Below the pieces are notes generated by a model that saw only the letters and a program-made list of their open reading frames with translations, ran no database searches and was not told the DNA's origin. From positions 124,257 through 188,256 of the forward strand of contig NZ_KB904724.1 of NCBI RefSeq assembly GCF_000380165.1: DNA of 64,000 nt. The letters run 5' to 3'. The DNA is from Wenjunlia vitaminophila DSM 41686 (GTDB lineage: Bacteria; Actinomycetota; Actinomycetes; Streptomycetales; Streptomycetaceae). This document shows positions 43,801 through 52,691 of this stretch, piece by piece (position 1 is the first letter of the stretch; each line of letters opens with the position of its first letter). The position numbers and the translations under genes were made by a program.

Positions 43801-45117
43801 TCAGCCACCTTCTGATGTGGGTGCGTACCGGGCTGCCTGCATCTGGCAGGCGCGGTCAACTGCCGCGTAGAGGAAGTCCACGTCGTCCCTGGTCAGGACC
43901 GCGGGCGGGGTGAGCCGCAGGACCAGGTGGGAGTTGAGCGAGTGGTTGGCGACCACGCCCTGCAGGGCGAGCTCGATCAACAGGTCCCCGGCGGGTCCCG
44001 GCTCGGCGAACTCGATGCCCAGCAGCAGTCCGCGCCCGCGCACCTCGCGGACCGCGTCGCCGAAGTGGCCGCGGACGATGGCGCCGAGGTTCGGCAGCAG
44101 TTCGTCACCGAGTTCCCTGGCCCGCTCCACCAGCCCGTCCTCGCGCATCGCGGCGATGGACCCGCGGGCCGCGGCCATCGCGAGCGGCACCTGGGAGAAC
44201 GTCGAGGTGTGCAGGTAGGGGTCCTTGTCGAAGACGGAGAACGCCTCGCGGGTGGCCACTGCGGCCGAGACCGGGACCACCCCGCCGCTGAGGCCCTTGC
44301 CGACCAGCAGCACGTCGGGGGTGACGTCCTCGAAGTCCGCTCCCCACCAGGAGCCGAGCCGGCCCATGCCGGTCTGGATCTCGTCGAGCACGAAGAACGC
44401 GTCGTACTGGCGGCACAGCTCCTGCACGGCGCGCAGGTAGCCGTCCGGTGGGATGACCACACCGGCCTCGCCCTGGACCGGTTCGACCACCACGCACGCC
44501 TCGCCCCCCGAGTCGGCCAACACCGCGCGCAGCGCCCCGGTGTCACCGAACGGCACGTGGGTGGTCAGGGACAGCAGGGGCCGGAACGGCTCCTGGAAGA
44601 CGTCCTTGCCGGTGAGGCTGAGCGCGCCCATGGTCTTGCCGTGGTAGCCGTCGCGCATGGCGACCAGCCGGCGCTTGCCGTGGGTGCGGGCCATCTTGAT
44701 CGCGGTCTCCACGGCCTCCGCGCCGGACAGCGCGAAGTGCACGCGTTCCAGGCCGGGCGGGCAGATCGAGACCAGGTCGTCGGCGGCGAGCGCGGCCTGC
44801 GGCTCGAGGAAGATCCTGGTGGCCACGGGGTGCCGGCCGAGCTGCTCGGTCACGTACCGCAGCACCGTGGGGTGCCGGGCGCCGGTGAGCAGCACGCCGT
44901 AGCCACCGCAGTTGAGGAATCGTTTACCCTCGCTCGTGGTGACCCAGGCACCCTCGGAAGCCACCTCGATGTGGCCGCCGAACATCTCGCCGAGCACGGC
45001 GCGGCCCTTGTTGAGCCGGGTGCGGTACAGCCGTCCCAGCTCCTCACGGCCCGGGACGTCGGCGGTGGCTGGTGACGCGGCCCCGGACGCGGGCCGCGTG
45101 GTCGGCGTGATACTCAT
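43801..45117 (-). CDS. class III aminotransferase
   Basis: 438 aa. FVLDEIQTGMGR (242-253) and the Schiff-base lysine K274 in VGKGLSGG define the omega-aminotransferase family. Expected task is to convert a fatty aldehyde to the primary alkylamine that becomes the azoxy alkyl nitrogen. The neighbour at 46394-48094 can supply the aldehyde and the neighbour at 45127-46263 can hydroxylate the amine. Confidence 0.93.
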   Translation of the reverse strand: MSITPTTRPASGAASPATADVPGREELGRLYRTRLNKGRAVLGEMFGGHIEVASEGAWVTTSEGKRFLNCGGYGVLLTGARHPTVLRYVTEQLGRHPVATRIFLEPQAALAADDLVSICPPGLERVHFALSGAEAVETAIKMARTHGKRRLVAMRDGYHGKTMGALSLTGKDVFQEPFRPLLSLTTHVPFGDTGALRAVLADSGGEACVVVEPVQGEAGVVIPPDGYLRAVQELCRQYDAFFVLDEIQTGMGRLGSWWGADFEDVTPDVLLVGKGLSGGVVPVSAAVATREAFSVFDKDPYLHTSTFSQVPLAMAAARGSIAAMREDGLVERARELGDELLPNLGAIVRGHFGDAVREVRGRGLLLGIEFAEPGPAGDLLIELALQGVVANHSLNSHLVLRLTPPAVLTRDDVDFLYAAVDRACQMQAARYAPTSEGG

Positions 45118-45126
45118 GTTTCTCCC

Positions 45127-46263
45127 TCAGGTCAGACGGAGCGGCCGGCCCGCGACGTGGTCCAGGAACGGCCCGGTGAAGCTGTCCCGGGACGGCGGGT
45201 GGAAGGAGAGCCCGTGGGAGGCGGCGGCGAGGTACGACACCTCGTCCGAGCCGATGAACGCCATACCGCCGAGCAGTTCCACCGCGCGGTTGCGGGCGTC
45301 CCCCAGCGCGTCCTGGGCCGCGTACCTGGCGACCAGCGACTTGGCGAGGCCGGCGTTGTCGGCCTCGCCGTCCCTGATCATGCGGGCGGTGCCCTCGAGC
45401 AGGAGCTGCGCGGTCTCCAGCCGGGCCACCAACCGCGCCCGGTCCGAGTCGCTGCCCCGGCCCCGGACCAGCACCCTCTCCACCAGGGTGCTGACCATGC
45501 CCAGGTAGCAGGCGGAGATCAGCAGCTCGAACCAGATGAAGCCCACGGTCTGGAGCTGGTCCAGCTCCCCGGCCTCGCCGAGCTCGGTGCGCATCAGCAG
45601 TTGCTCGTCGACGAAGACGTTCTCCAGCCGCACCTCGTCGCTCTCCGCACCGGCCAGGGTCCTGGTCCCCCAGAACGGGTGGACACTGATCCCCTCGGTC
45701 TCCCGGGGCACCAGCAGCACGGCCATCTGCTCACCGCCGTCGTCGGTGGGCAGCGACACGCTCGCGGTGAGCAGGCTCATCGAGTGGGCCAGGCTGCACG
45801 GCTTCTTGGCGCCGTTGATCAGGAAACCGCCCTCGGCCTTGCTCGCGGTCATGGTGGGGGTCAGGATGCCCCGGCCCGGCTGGCCCTCGGCGAACCCCGA
45901 GGCGACCAGCAGCCCCTGCTCGGCGATCCCCTCGAGCAGCGCCCATTCCATGCCGCTGCTCTGGATGCTGTCGGCGAGGGTGAACAGGGTCGCGACGGAG
46001 AAGTGGTGCATGGTGGTGCCGACGGCCAGCGACGGCGCCCGCGAGGCCAGGGCGCGGGTCACCGCGAGCGCCTGGACCGGGTCGGCCCCACCCCCCTTGT
46101 ACTCCTTGGGGATCACCAGACCCGGTCCGCCACGGGCACGGAAGCGGTCCATGGCGGGACTCTTCGGGGCTTCCAACTCGGCGAGCGGGATCGCGGCGAG
46201 GTCGTCGAGCAGTCCGGGCAGGAACGATTCGCAGACATCCTTGGCGGCTTCCAACGAGCGCAT
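45127..46263 (-). CDS. acyl-CoA-dehydrogenase-fold amine N-hydroxylase candidate, VlmH-like
   Basis: 378 aa with the ACAD layout: helical N-domain, beta-barrel (GFLINGAKKPCS) and C-terminal helices ending ELLGGMAFIG. The ATG at 46263 has GAGGAAAG upstream; the frame beyond it is not conserved-like. VlmH, the isobutylamine N-hydroxylase, belongs to this flavin-monooxygenase branch of the superfamily, so N-hydroxylation of the alkylamine is the expected reaction. No VlmR-type flavin reductase was found in the window. A true acyl-CoA dehydrogenase role cannot be ruled out. Confidence 0.87.
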   Translation of the reverse strand: MRSLEAAKDVCESFLPGLLDDLAAIPLAELEAPKSPAMDRFRARGGPGLVIPKEYKGGGADPVQALAVTRALASRAPSLAVGTTMHHFSVATLFTLADSIQSSGMEWALLEGIAEQGLLVASGFAEGQPGRGILTPTMTASKAEGGFLINGAKKPCSLAHSMSLLTASVSLPTDDGGEQMAVLLVPRETEGISVHPFWGTRTLAGAESDEVRLENVFVDEQLLMRTELGEAGELDQLQTVGFIWFELLISACYLGMVSTLVERVLVRGRGSDSDRARLVARLETAQLLLEGTARMIRDGEADNAGLAKSLVARYAAQDALGDARNRAVELLGGMAFIGSDEVSYLAAASHGLSFHPPSRDSFTGPFLDHVAGRPLRLT

Positions 46264-46393
46264 GGGCTTTCCTCGGTTCCTGGAGGGGTGGGCGGGCGTG
46301 ACCCGGGTGCCGCCGGCGGCCGGGGAGCGCGCCGGTGCCCCGGGGGTGCGGTCGAACGGCCCGGTGGCGTGGCCCGTCGGGCCGGTCGCGCGG

Positions 46394-48094
46394 TCAGCGG
46401 CTGCCGTTGCGCATCGCGTGCCAGGCGCCGAAGACGGAGTCCCGGGGGCGGGTGCCGGGGGCGGCCACCGCCACGCCCTGGACGTGCGAGGTGCGCAGGA
46501 TGGGGTAGTTGGCCTCGCCGAAGACACCGCCGGTCAGGCCGGTGCCGCCGTGCGTGGGCAGGTAGGACAGGAAGCCGATGTGCGAGTCGTTCACCTTCAA
46601 CAGGCCACCGGTGGTGACCCGGGACACGAACCGGTCCACCACCTGCGGGTCCCGCGCCCACAGCGAGTTCCGCAACCCGTACTCGTTGCTGTTGACGTAG
46701 TCGATGAACCGCTCCAGCAGGACGTCGTCGTCGGCCGGCTCCGCCGCGATCACCGGGAGCAGTGGGAAGAACGTCTCGTGGCGGACCGCCTTGACCTCGC
46801 GGGCCCCCGCCAGGCCGCGCACCAGGACCACCGTCGGCTCCAGGAAGATGCCGGCGGTGTCCCGGGTCTCGTCCATCTGCATGGCGTGCCCGCCGCACAC
46901 CAACTCGGCGCCCCTGGCCAGCGCGTCGTCCAGACAGTCGAAGAACTTCTCGTTCCGCAGCACCGGCGTCAGCAGCACGTCCTCCTCCCCGGGGTGTCCG
47001 GGGCGGATGTGGCCGACCTTCCGGGCCAGCAGGGCAACCAGCTCATCGACGACGTCCGGGTGCGCCACCACCTGGTTGGGGATCATGCAGAGCTGACCCG
47101 AACCGTAGAAACTCTCGGTCAGCGCCTCCGCGGCCAGCTCCAGGTCGGCGTCCTTCCAGACCACCACCGCGTCGTTGCCGGCCAGCTCCAGGATGGGCTT
47201 CTTGCCGGCGGCGACGCAGCGCTCCTGGAACTTCATGCCGTTCTCGCTGTTGCCGAAGTACATGATGTCGTCCACCGCGGGGCTCTCCAGCCAGGCGGTG
47301 AGCATCGGGGCCGGGTCGCCGCAGACCACGTTGAGCGTGCCGGGCGGGGCACCGACCTCCTCCAGCACCGGGGCCACCACCTCGTGCAGCACGTACATCA
47401 CCCCGAGCGGGCCGCTGCGCGGGGCGCGGACCACCAGCGCGTTGCCGGCCATCACCGCGTTCACCCCGAGCAGGGCGCTGGACAACGGCGCGTTCTGCGG
47501 CGGGTTCAGGCACACCACCCCGTCCGGCTGCCGGCGCACCACGATCCGCCGCCCGTCGTGCCGGAACTCCTGGTGCATCTGCGACCGGTAGAAGCCGAGC
47601 GACTCCGGGCCGAAGCACTCGAGCATGCCCGAGACCTGCCAGCGGGCCAGGGCCAGCGGGTGCCCCTCCTGGACCAGGATCTCGGTGATCTCCTCCGCCT
47701 TCTCCGCGAGCCTGCGGTGGATGCCCGCGCCGACCGCGGTCAACCGGGTCTCCAGGGGGAAGGCCGCCCACTGCGGGGCCGCCCGGGAGGCCGCCTCCAC
47801 CGCGAGCTGCACCGTGGCCCGGTCCGCCTTGGCGACCCGGCCCACGATGCTGGCGGGCAGGTCCTGGGCGGGAACCCGTCCCTGTTCCAGCTTCCGCTTC
47901 AGGGTCAGGCTCGAGAACGCGTCCTCAAGCAGAGCCGCAGCGTCCACGACGTACACCCAGTCGGTGCTCGGCACCCCCTTGCCGTCGATGTAGGAGAGGT
48001 AGGTGCGAACGTCCTGACCGGCCCGGCGGGGCGGGGCGGACGCGGCGGGATCCCGTCGGCGTGACACCGGTGCCGACAACTCGAGGCTGCTCAC
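46394..48094 (-). CDS. aldehyde dehydrogenase-superfamily enzyme (acyl reductase candidate)
   Basis: 566 aa. The catalytic Cys336 lies in GSGQLCMIPN and the general base E303 in LELAGND; a Rossmann region sits near 190-280. In a fatty-amine pathway the useful direction is reduction of the acyl-ACP or acyl-CoA thioester to the aldehyde for transamination; ordinary aldehyde oxidation remains possible. It is the first gene of the left-going operon and diverges from the VlmA-like gene. Confidence 0.88.
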   Translation of the reverse strand: MSSLELSAPVSRRRDPAASAPPRRAGQDVRTYLSYIDGKGVPSTDWVYVVDAAALLEDAFSSLTLKRKLEQGRVPAQDLPASIVGRVAKADRATVQLAVEAASRAAPQWAAFPLETRLTAVGAGIHRRLAEKAEEITEILVQEGHPLALARWQVSGMLECFGPESLGFYRSQMHQEFRHDGRRIVVRRQPDGVVCLNPPQNAPLSSALLGVNAVMAGNALVVRAPRSGPLGVMYVLHEVVAPVLEEVGAPPGTLNVVCGDPAPMLTAWLESPAVDDIMYFGNSENGMKFQERCVAAGKKPILELAGNDAVVVWKDADLELAAEALTESFYGSGQLCMIPNQVVAHPDVVDELVALLARKVGHIRPGHPGEEDVLLTPVLRNEKFFDCLDDALARGAELVCGGHAMQMDETRDTAGIFLEPTVVLVRGLAGAREVKAVRHETFFPLLPVIAAEPADDDVLLERFIDYVNSNEYGLRNSLWARDPQVVDRFVSRVTTGGLLKVNDSHIGFLSYLPTHGGTGLTGGVFGEANYPILRTSHVQGVAVAAPGTRPRDSVFGAWHAMRNGSR

Positions 48095-48374
48095 GCTTTC
48101 CTCCGCTTTCTCCTGCCCTTGCGAGCGGCACGGGCATATGCGACATGCGGTGCGTCGGCGAGAACTCTCTCAGCAGCACCTGAAAACCTTCGGAGACCGC
48201 ACTGAGACCGCCCCGTCAGCGGGGTGCAAGAGCGAAGGAGGAGCGTGGTCGTCCGGGCGGACGGCACCGCGGCCCGGGGCCGGCCGGCCTGGCGAGCTGC
48301 ACCGGAGCCCCCGGCGGTTCCAGCGGGCACCGGTAGGCCTCACCGGCGTCGGCGCGACGGCAGGAGGAGCGAAC
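48095..48374. promoter_or_regulatory. divergent intergenic region of the azoxy operons
   Basis: 280 bases separate the ten-gene operon and the VlmA-like gene and must hold both promoters. A cluster SARP gene lies 1.1 kb away, so SARP direct-repeat sites are expected here; I could not define a convincing repeat by eye. AGGAGG sits before the VlmA-like ATG. Confidence 0.45.
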
Positions 48375-49373
48375 ATGACCACTGTGGACGAGGGCACCAG
48401 CTTCGACGCGGTTCTCAACTGCCTGCGGGCACACGGTGAGAACCCGAGTGCCTTCCTGGCGCTGAACACCGGCAACGAGTACTTCACCACCCGGGCCGTG
48501 GACGGAGTGGTGGCCTATCGCCGAGCCGGACGTTACCTGATCCAGTTCGGCGGCCCGTTCGCGGCCCCCGAGGACCAGGCGGCGCTGCTGACCGCGTTCC
48601 TCGACTTCGCCGGGGAACAGCGGCGGCGGGTGGTGGCGATCCAGCTCCAGCGCTCCGACGCGGAGCTGTACGCGGAGTCCGGCTTCACGGTCAACCAGGT
48701 GGGCGGTTCCTACTCGGTGCACCTGCCCGAGTTCACCCTGCGCGGCACCCGCTTCATGAAGCTGCGGAACAAGATATCCCGCGCCAGGCGGAGCGGGCTC
48801 GAGGTCAGTGAGGTGCCCCTGGAGAAGTGCCAGCAGGACATCGAGACGATCGACCGCCAGTGGCTGCGCGGCAAGGGCCGCCACGTCAAGGAGATCGAGT
48901 TCCTGGTGGGACAGTGCGGCGGGCCGGCCCAACGGGAGCGCCGCCTGCTCCTCGGCCGGGTCGAGGGGGTTCCGGTGGCGTACATCTCCTACTCACCGGC
49001 GTACGGCTCCCGTCCGGGATGGCTCCACGACCTGAGCCGGCGCGTCCCCAGCGTCGCCCCCGGGGTGATGGAGGCGATCAACCTCCAGGCCATGGAGACG
49101 TTCAAGAACGAGGGGGCCGAATGGCTGCACTTCGGCTTCACCCCGTTCACCAGCCTCTCACCGGACCACGAGGTCTCCTCGGCGAGCCGGGGCACCGCGA
49201 GGTTCATGCGGTTCCTCGCCGACCACGGGGAGAAGGTGTACCCGGCGGCGAGCCAGCTCGCCTACAAGGAGAAGTGGAACCCGCACCTGGTGCTCCCCGA
49301 GTACCTCGCCTTCCACGGCCGGGCCAGGTTCGGGGCGATCTGGCAGGTGCTGAGGGTGACCAAGTCCGTGTAG
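48375..49373 (+). CDS. seryl transferase, VlmA-like (DUF2156/phosphatidylglycerol-lysyltransferase family)
   Basis: 332 aa, GNAT-like fold. MKLRNKISRARRSG near residue 118 and the final WNPHLVLPEYL resemble DUF2156 proteins, aminoacyl-tRNA transferases related to MprF. In valanimycin VlmA uses seryl-tRNA to esterify the hydroxylamine with serine. AGGAGG precedes the ATG. This is the enzyme that would consume a seryl-tRNA donor, including the RNA at 23975-24066. Confidence 0.9.
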   Translation: MTTVDEGTSFDAVLNCLRAHGENPSAFLALNTGNEYFTTRAVDGVVAYRRAGRYLIQFGGPFAAPEDQAALLTAFLDFAGEQRRRVVAIQLQRSDAELYAESGFTVNQVGGSYSVHLPEFTLRGTRFMKLRNKISRARRSGLEVSEVPLEKCQQDIETIDRQWLRGKGRHVKEIEFLVGQCGGPAQRERRLLLGRVEGVPVAYISYSPAYGSRPGWLHDLSRRVPSVAPGVMEAINLQAMETFKNEGAEWLHFGFTPFTSLSPDHEVSSASRGTARFMRFLADHGEKVYPAASQLAYKEKWNPHLVLPEYLAFHGRARFGAIWQVLRVTKSV

Positions 49374-49380
49374 GGGCGCT

Positions 49381-49410
49381 GCGGTCCGGACCGTCCCGGG
49401 TCCGGACCGC
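49381..49410. terminator. terminator between VlmA-like and SARP genes
   Basis: GCGGTCCGGACC (49381-49392) and its exact inverted copy (49399-49410) with a 6-base loop form a strong 12-bp stem between convergent genes. Confidence 0.8.
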
Positions 49411-49446
49411 GGTGGTCCCCGGGGCTCCCGCCGTGCCGGGGGAGCG

Positions 49447-50208
49447 TCACAGCAGGGCGGGGTCCTGGCGCAGGATCTCGTGGAACTTGGCCCGCAGCGC
49501 CTGGCCGGGTTCGAGGCCCAGGTCCTGGGCGAGACGCTGCCGGGTGCGGTGGTAGGCGTCCAGGGCGTCGGCCTGCCGGCCGGACCGGTACAGCGCGGTC
49601 ATCAACTGCTCGCAGAACCGCTCACGCAGCGGGTACTGCGCGTGGAGCTGTTCGAGTTCGGTGATGACGGAACGGTGCATGTCCAGCTTGAGCTTGGCGT
49701 CGAAGAGCTGTTCGCGGGCGGTGAGCCGGGTCTCGGCGAGCCGGGCGTAGGCCATCCGGCAGATCATGCCGTGGCCGGCGTCCAGCAGCGCCGGTCCGCG
49801 CCACAGCCGCAGCGCCTCGGTGAGCAGCACCACGGTGCGCCGGGGATGCTCCTCGTGCACGGTCTCCGCGTGCAGCACGAGGTCGTAGAAGCGGAGGGCG
49901 TCCACGTCATGGGTGGGAATGGCAAGGGTGTAGCCGGAGTAGGACGTCTGGATGATGGAGCGCAGACTTTCCCGACCGGTGCGTTCGGCGAGGATTCTGC
50001 GGAGTCTGGCGATGTGCCCCTGGAGGGAGTTCTCCGCGTTGCGGGGAGGTTCCTCCGCCCACAGCTCGTCTATGAGATCATCGCGGGACACGGGGCTGCC
50101 GGGGGTGAGCGCCAGGACGGCGAGGATGGCCCGGAGCTTCTCACCCGGGATGCTGAGCGAGATGCCCTCGTCCACCACTTCCAGCGACCCGAGAATGTTG
50201 ACCTGCAT
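49447..50208 (-). CDS. SARP-family pathway regulator
   Basis: 253 aa. The N-terminal OmpR-type winged helix (about 1-95, with LRAILAVLALTPGSPVSRDD and LQGHIARLRRIL) and a bacterial transcriptional activation domain (about 100-250) define the Streptomyces antibiotic regulatory protein family. SARPs bind direct repeats upstream of biosynthetic operons as activators. It lies amid cluster C and is its likely activator. Confidence 0.95.
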   Translation of the reverse strand: MQVNILGSLEVVDEGISLSIPGEKLRAILAVLALTPGSPVSRDDLIDELWAEEPPRNAENSLQGHIARLRRILAERTGRESLRSIIQTSYSGYTLAIPTHDVDALRFYDLVLHAETVHEEHPRRTVVLLTEALRLWRGPALLDAGHGMICRMAYARLAETRLTAREQLFDAKLKLDMHRSVITELEQLHAQYPLRERFCEQLMTALYRSGRQADALDAYHRTRQRLAQDLGLEPGQALRAKFHEILRQDPALL

Positions 50209-50650
50209 ATCGTGTTCCGCCCCTTTCGGCAGCGCGACCGGCGAGTGACCGGCCCGATCGGCGGTACGGCGTTGGTGCGGCCCGAAAGGCGGACCGCCCG
50301 CCCGGCGTGGGAGCAGCGGGGGTACGCGTCGGCATCCTCCAAGCCACGGTGGCAGCGGGTCTTACAGGGTGGATCGACACTGCGTCAGGTCCGAGTGGAC
50401 AGGGGACTGCCTCATCATCCATCTCCCCCTGTAAGCGGCCTCGAGTCGTGATCGACCGACCCTTGGGTTCCGCTTGCGTCGGCCGGAGTGCTGGCGCGTC
50501 AAGAGGGATCGTCCCTCGCGACGCGGAGTGCAGTCAAAGGCGTGTTCGATACGGCCTAGGCTCGGGTCGGTCGCCGGGCGGGGCGCCCGGCCCGGCGCGG
50601 TGGAGACGCCCGTCGCGCCGGTACCAGCACTCTTCGTGGAGGAGACGGCG
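50209..50650. other. intergenic region between SARP and SGNH genes
   Basis: About 440 bases upstream of the divergent SARP and SGNH-like genes. It should contain both promoters. No conserved gene or clear inverted repeat was seen. Confidence 0.4.
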
Positions 50651-51349
50651 ATGGCGACGAGGCCAAGCACGGGGCACCAGGTGGACCCCCACGGTCTGCG
50701 GGCGGGCGAGGCGGGGCGGCTGCTCGCCGGTGCCGGGTGGCGCCGGTTCGTGGTCCTGGGTGACGGTGGCGCGACGGTGGCGCGGCGTGGGGTCCGGGGA
50801 GGCGCCCTGACGTCGTGGACGGAGCGGGTCGCCGGGACGTTACGAGCCGTCCGACCGGACCTGGCCCACCTCAACCTGGCCAAGCGTGGAGTGGTCGTCG
50901 CCCAGGTGCGGTCGCAGCAGCTCGCCGCCGCACTGGACTTCACCTGTGACCTGGCGGCCGTGTTCTGCGGTACGGACGACGTCCGTCGCCGCTCGTTCGA
51001 CGCCGACGCCTTCGAGATGGAGCTGAGCCGGATCGTGGCGCCGCTGCGGGACGTCGGCTGCGAGGTGCTGACGGTGTCGCCGTTCGACGTCACCCGCACG
51101 GACGTCGTGCCGGTCGAGGAGCGGAACCGCCTGCGCGACCGGCTGCGGCTGCTGGTCGAACGCACCGCGGTGGTGTCGCTGCGGCACGGCGCGCTCCACG
51201 TTGACCTGGCGGGTCACCCGGCGGGTGCCGAGGCGGACGTCTACGACGGGGACGGGCGGCAGTGGAGCGGCCGGGGGCACGCCGTCGCGGCGGCCGAGGT
51301 GGTCCGCCGGCTGGGGGCCCACGTGACCCTGGGCCGAAGAAGTCATTGA
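50651..51349 (+). CDS. degenerate SGNH-hydrolase paralogue lacking the catalytic triad
   Basis: 232 aa. It aligns by eye with the active SGNH enzyme at 54316-55017: both begin with a WRRF/WQRY-VVLGD block. Here the GDS serine is Gly39 (GDGGA), GGND is CGTDD, and DGLH is DGRQ, so Ser, Asn and His positions are all altered. The fold seems kept. It is probably a non-catalytic partner, scaffold or binding protein. Confidence 0.82.
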   Translation: MATRPSTGHQVDPHGLRAGEAGRLLAGAGWRRFVVLGDGGATVARRGVRGGALTSWTERVAGTLRAVRPDLAHLNLAKRGVVVAQVRSQQLAAALDFTCDLAAVFCGTDDVRRRSFDADAFEMELSRIVAPLRDVGCEVLTVSPFDVTRTDVVPVEERNRLRDRLRLLVERTAVVSLRHGALHVDLAGHPAGAEADVYDGDGRQWSGRGHAVAAAEVVRRLGAHVTLGRRSH

Positions 51350-51361
51350 GTGATGAACTCG

Positions 51362-51407
51362 TTGACTCGCCGAGTACGGGAACCGTAAAATCCGAACGTC
51401 GGTATGT
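51362..51407 (+). promoter_or_regulatory. TetR promoter with operator
   Basis: TTGACT (51362-51367) and TAAAAT (51386-51391) are 18 bases apart, a near-consensus sigma-70-type promoter. CCGA-ACG-TCGG (51392-51402) followed by TATGT lies right after the -10. The same motif sits on the MFS promoter, so it is the likely TetR binding site for autoregulation. Confidence 0.7.
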
Positions 51408-51534
51408 TATGCGGCCGGTGTGCCCGGATCGCGACACGGGCCTGACGGGCCACGGGCGTCGGGCACGGCCAGATCGCGGTGGCGAGCCGGTCACGCTGTT
51501 CACTGGTCGTCTGCAGGCGAGGAGAATCGTATAC

Positions 51535-52179
51535 ATGACCGTCTCCCGCCACCCTCGCATTCCCCGCAGGACCCAGCGGGAGCGCAGTGAAGCCACAGCC
51601 GCCGACCTGGTCAACGCCGCCAGGGAGCTGTTCGCGCAGGACGGGTACGCCGCCACCTCCCTGGAAGCCGTGTGCGAACGGGCCCGGGTGAGCAAGGGCG
51701 CCCTCTACCACCACTTCAAGAACAAGGAAGAGCTCTTCCGGGTGGTCTGCGCGGGAGAACAGGAGCGGATCGCCGCCGCGGTGGCCGCCGCCTACCGGGC
51801 GAGCCAGGACGACTCCTGGTCGGCGGTGTTCGAGGGCTGCCGCGCGTTCCTCGAGGTGTCCATGGACCCGGCGGTCCAGCAGATCACCCAGCTCGACGCG
51901 CCGAGCGCGCTGGGCTGGTTGGTGCTGCGGGAGATCCGCTCCGGCTGCTTCGACCTGGTCCGGGCGGCGGTCGCCCGGGCGATGGACGAGGGTCGCATCG
52001 CGGCCCGTCCGGTCGATCCGCTGGCCACCATCCTGTACGGCTCCATCTGCGAGTCCGCGATGGCCCTGGCCCGGTGTGAGGAGGACCAGCAGGACCGCCT
52101 GCACCGGGAGACCCTCGAGGAGCTGCGCCTGCTGTTCACCGCCCTGTCGGTGGACGGCTCCCTGGTCAACCAGGGCTGA
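51535..52179 (+). CDS. TetR-family repressor
   Basis: 214 aa. HTH near 37-66 (VCERARVSKGALYHHF) with an all-helical ligand domain. It lies upstream of a DHA2-type exporter and shares an operator motif with its promoter. The likely ligand is the azoxy product or a precursor; the output is exporter control. Confidence 0.93.
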   Translation: MTVSRHPRIPRRTQRERSEATAADLVNAARELFAQDGYAATSLEAVCERARVSKGALYHHFKNKEELFRVVCAGEQERIAAAVAAAYRASQDDSWSAVFEGCRAFLEVSMDPAVQQITQLDAPSALGWLVLREIRSGCFDLVRAAVARAMDEGRIAARPVDPLATILYGSICESAMALARCEEDQQDRLHRETLEELRLLFTALSVDGSLVNQG

Positions 52180-52208
52180 CTCCCGGGGCCGCCCGGAGCA
52201 CCCCAGCC

Positions 52209-52236
52209 CCCCGCCCCGACCCCCGACGGGGCGGGG
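52209..52236. terminator. terminator after TetR gene
   Basis: CCCCGCCCCG (52209-52218) and CGGGGCGGGG (52227-52236) form a 10-bp stem with an 8-base loop 30 bases after the stop. Confidence 0.7.
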
Positions 52237-52635
52237 TCCTCCTCGGTGCGGGCCCGTTGGGCTCGTCCTCGACCACCGCGGCGACGGCGCCCGGGCTGAC
52301 CGCGCCGGAGCGGACGGAGGCTGACCGCGCCGCGCGTCCCCGCCGCTGCCTGGCGGAGGCGGAGAACGGTGTTTGACCGTTCGTCCAGGGCACTGCGAGA
52401 GCCCGGTCACTACCGTCAACGCCCGTGAGTCGGCTACCCGGTACGCCTCCCCCGGGTAGTCGGCGAGCCCCCTGACGCCCACCTCGAACCGGGCGGGGCG
52501 CCACCGTCCGCGCACGAGGCCCGACCGCCGCGCTCCGCCCCCCGTGCCAGCCGCCGCGCCCCGGCCCGCCCCGGCCGTCGTTCTCCCCGTGCCGCCCCGG
52601 CCCTGCTCCGGCAACCCCCCGCGCGCCGTGGGCCG

Positions 52636-52681
52636 TTGACGTGCCCGCGCCGTACGCAATACATTCCGACCATCGGTATGT
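52636..52681 (+). promoter_or_regulatory. MFS promoter with operator
   Basis: TTGACG (52636-52641) and TACATT (52660-52665) are 18 bases apart. Overlapping the -10 is the dyad ACAT-T-CCGA-CCA-TCGG-T-ATGT (52661-52681), which shares CCGA-N3-TCGGTATGT with the TetR promoter. Repression by TetR would block the -10. The start codon follows at once. Confidence 0.7.
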
Positions 52682-52691
52682 AGGAGGCATG

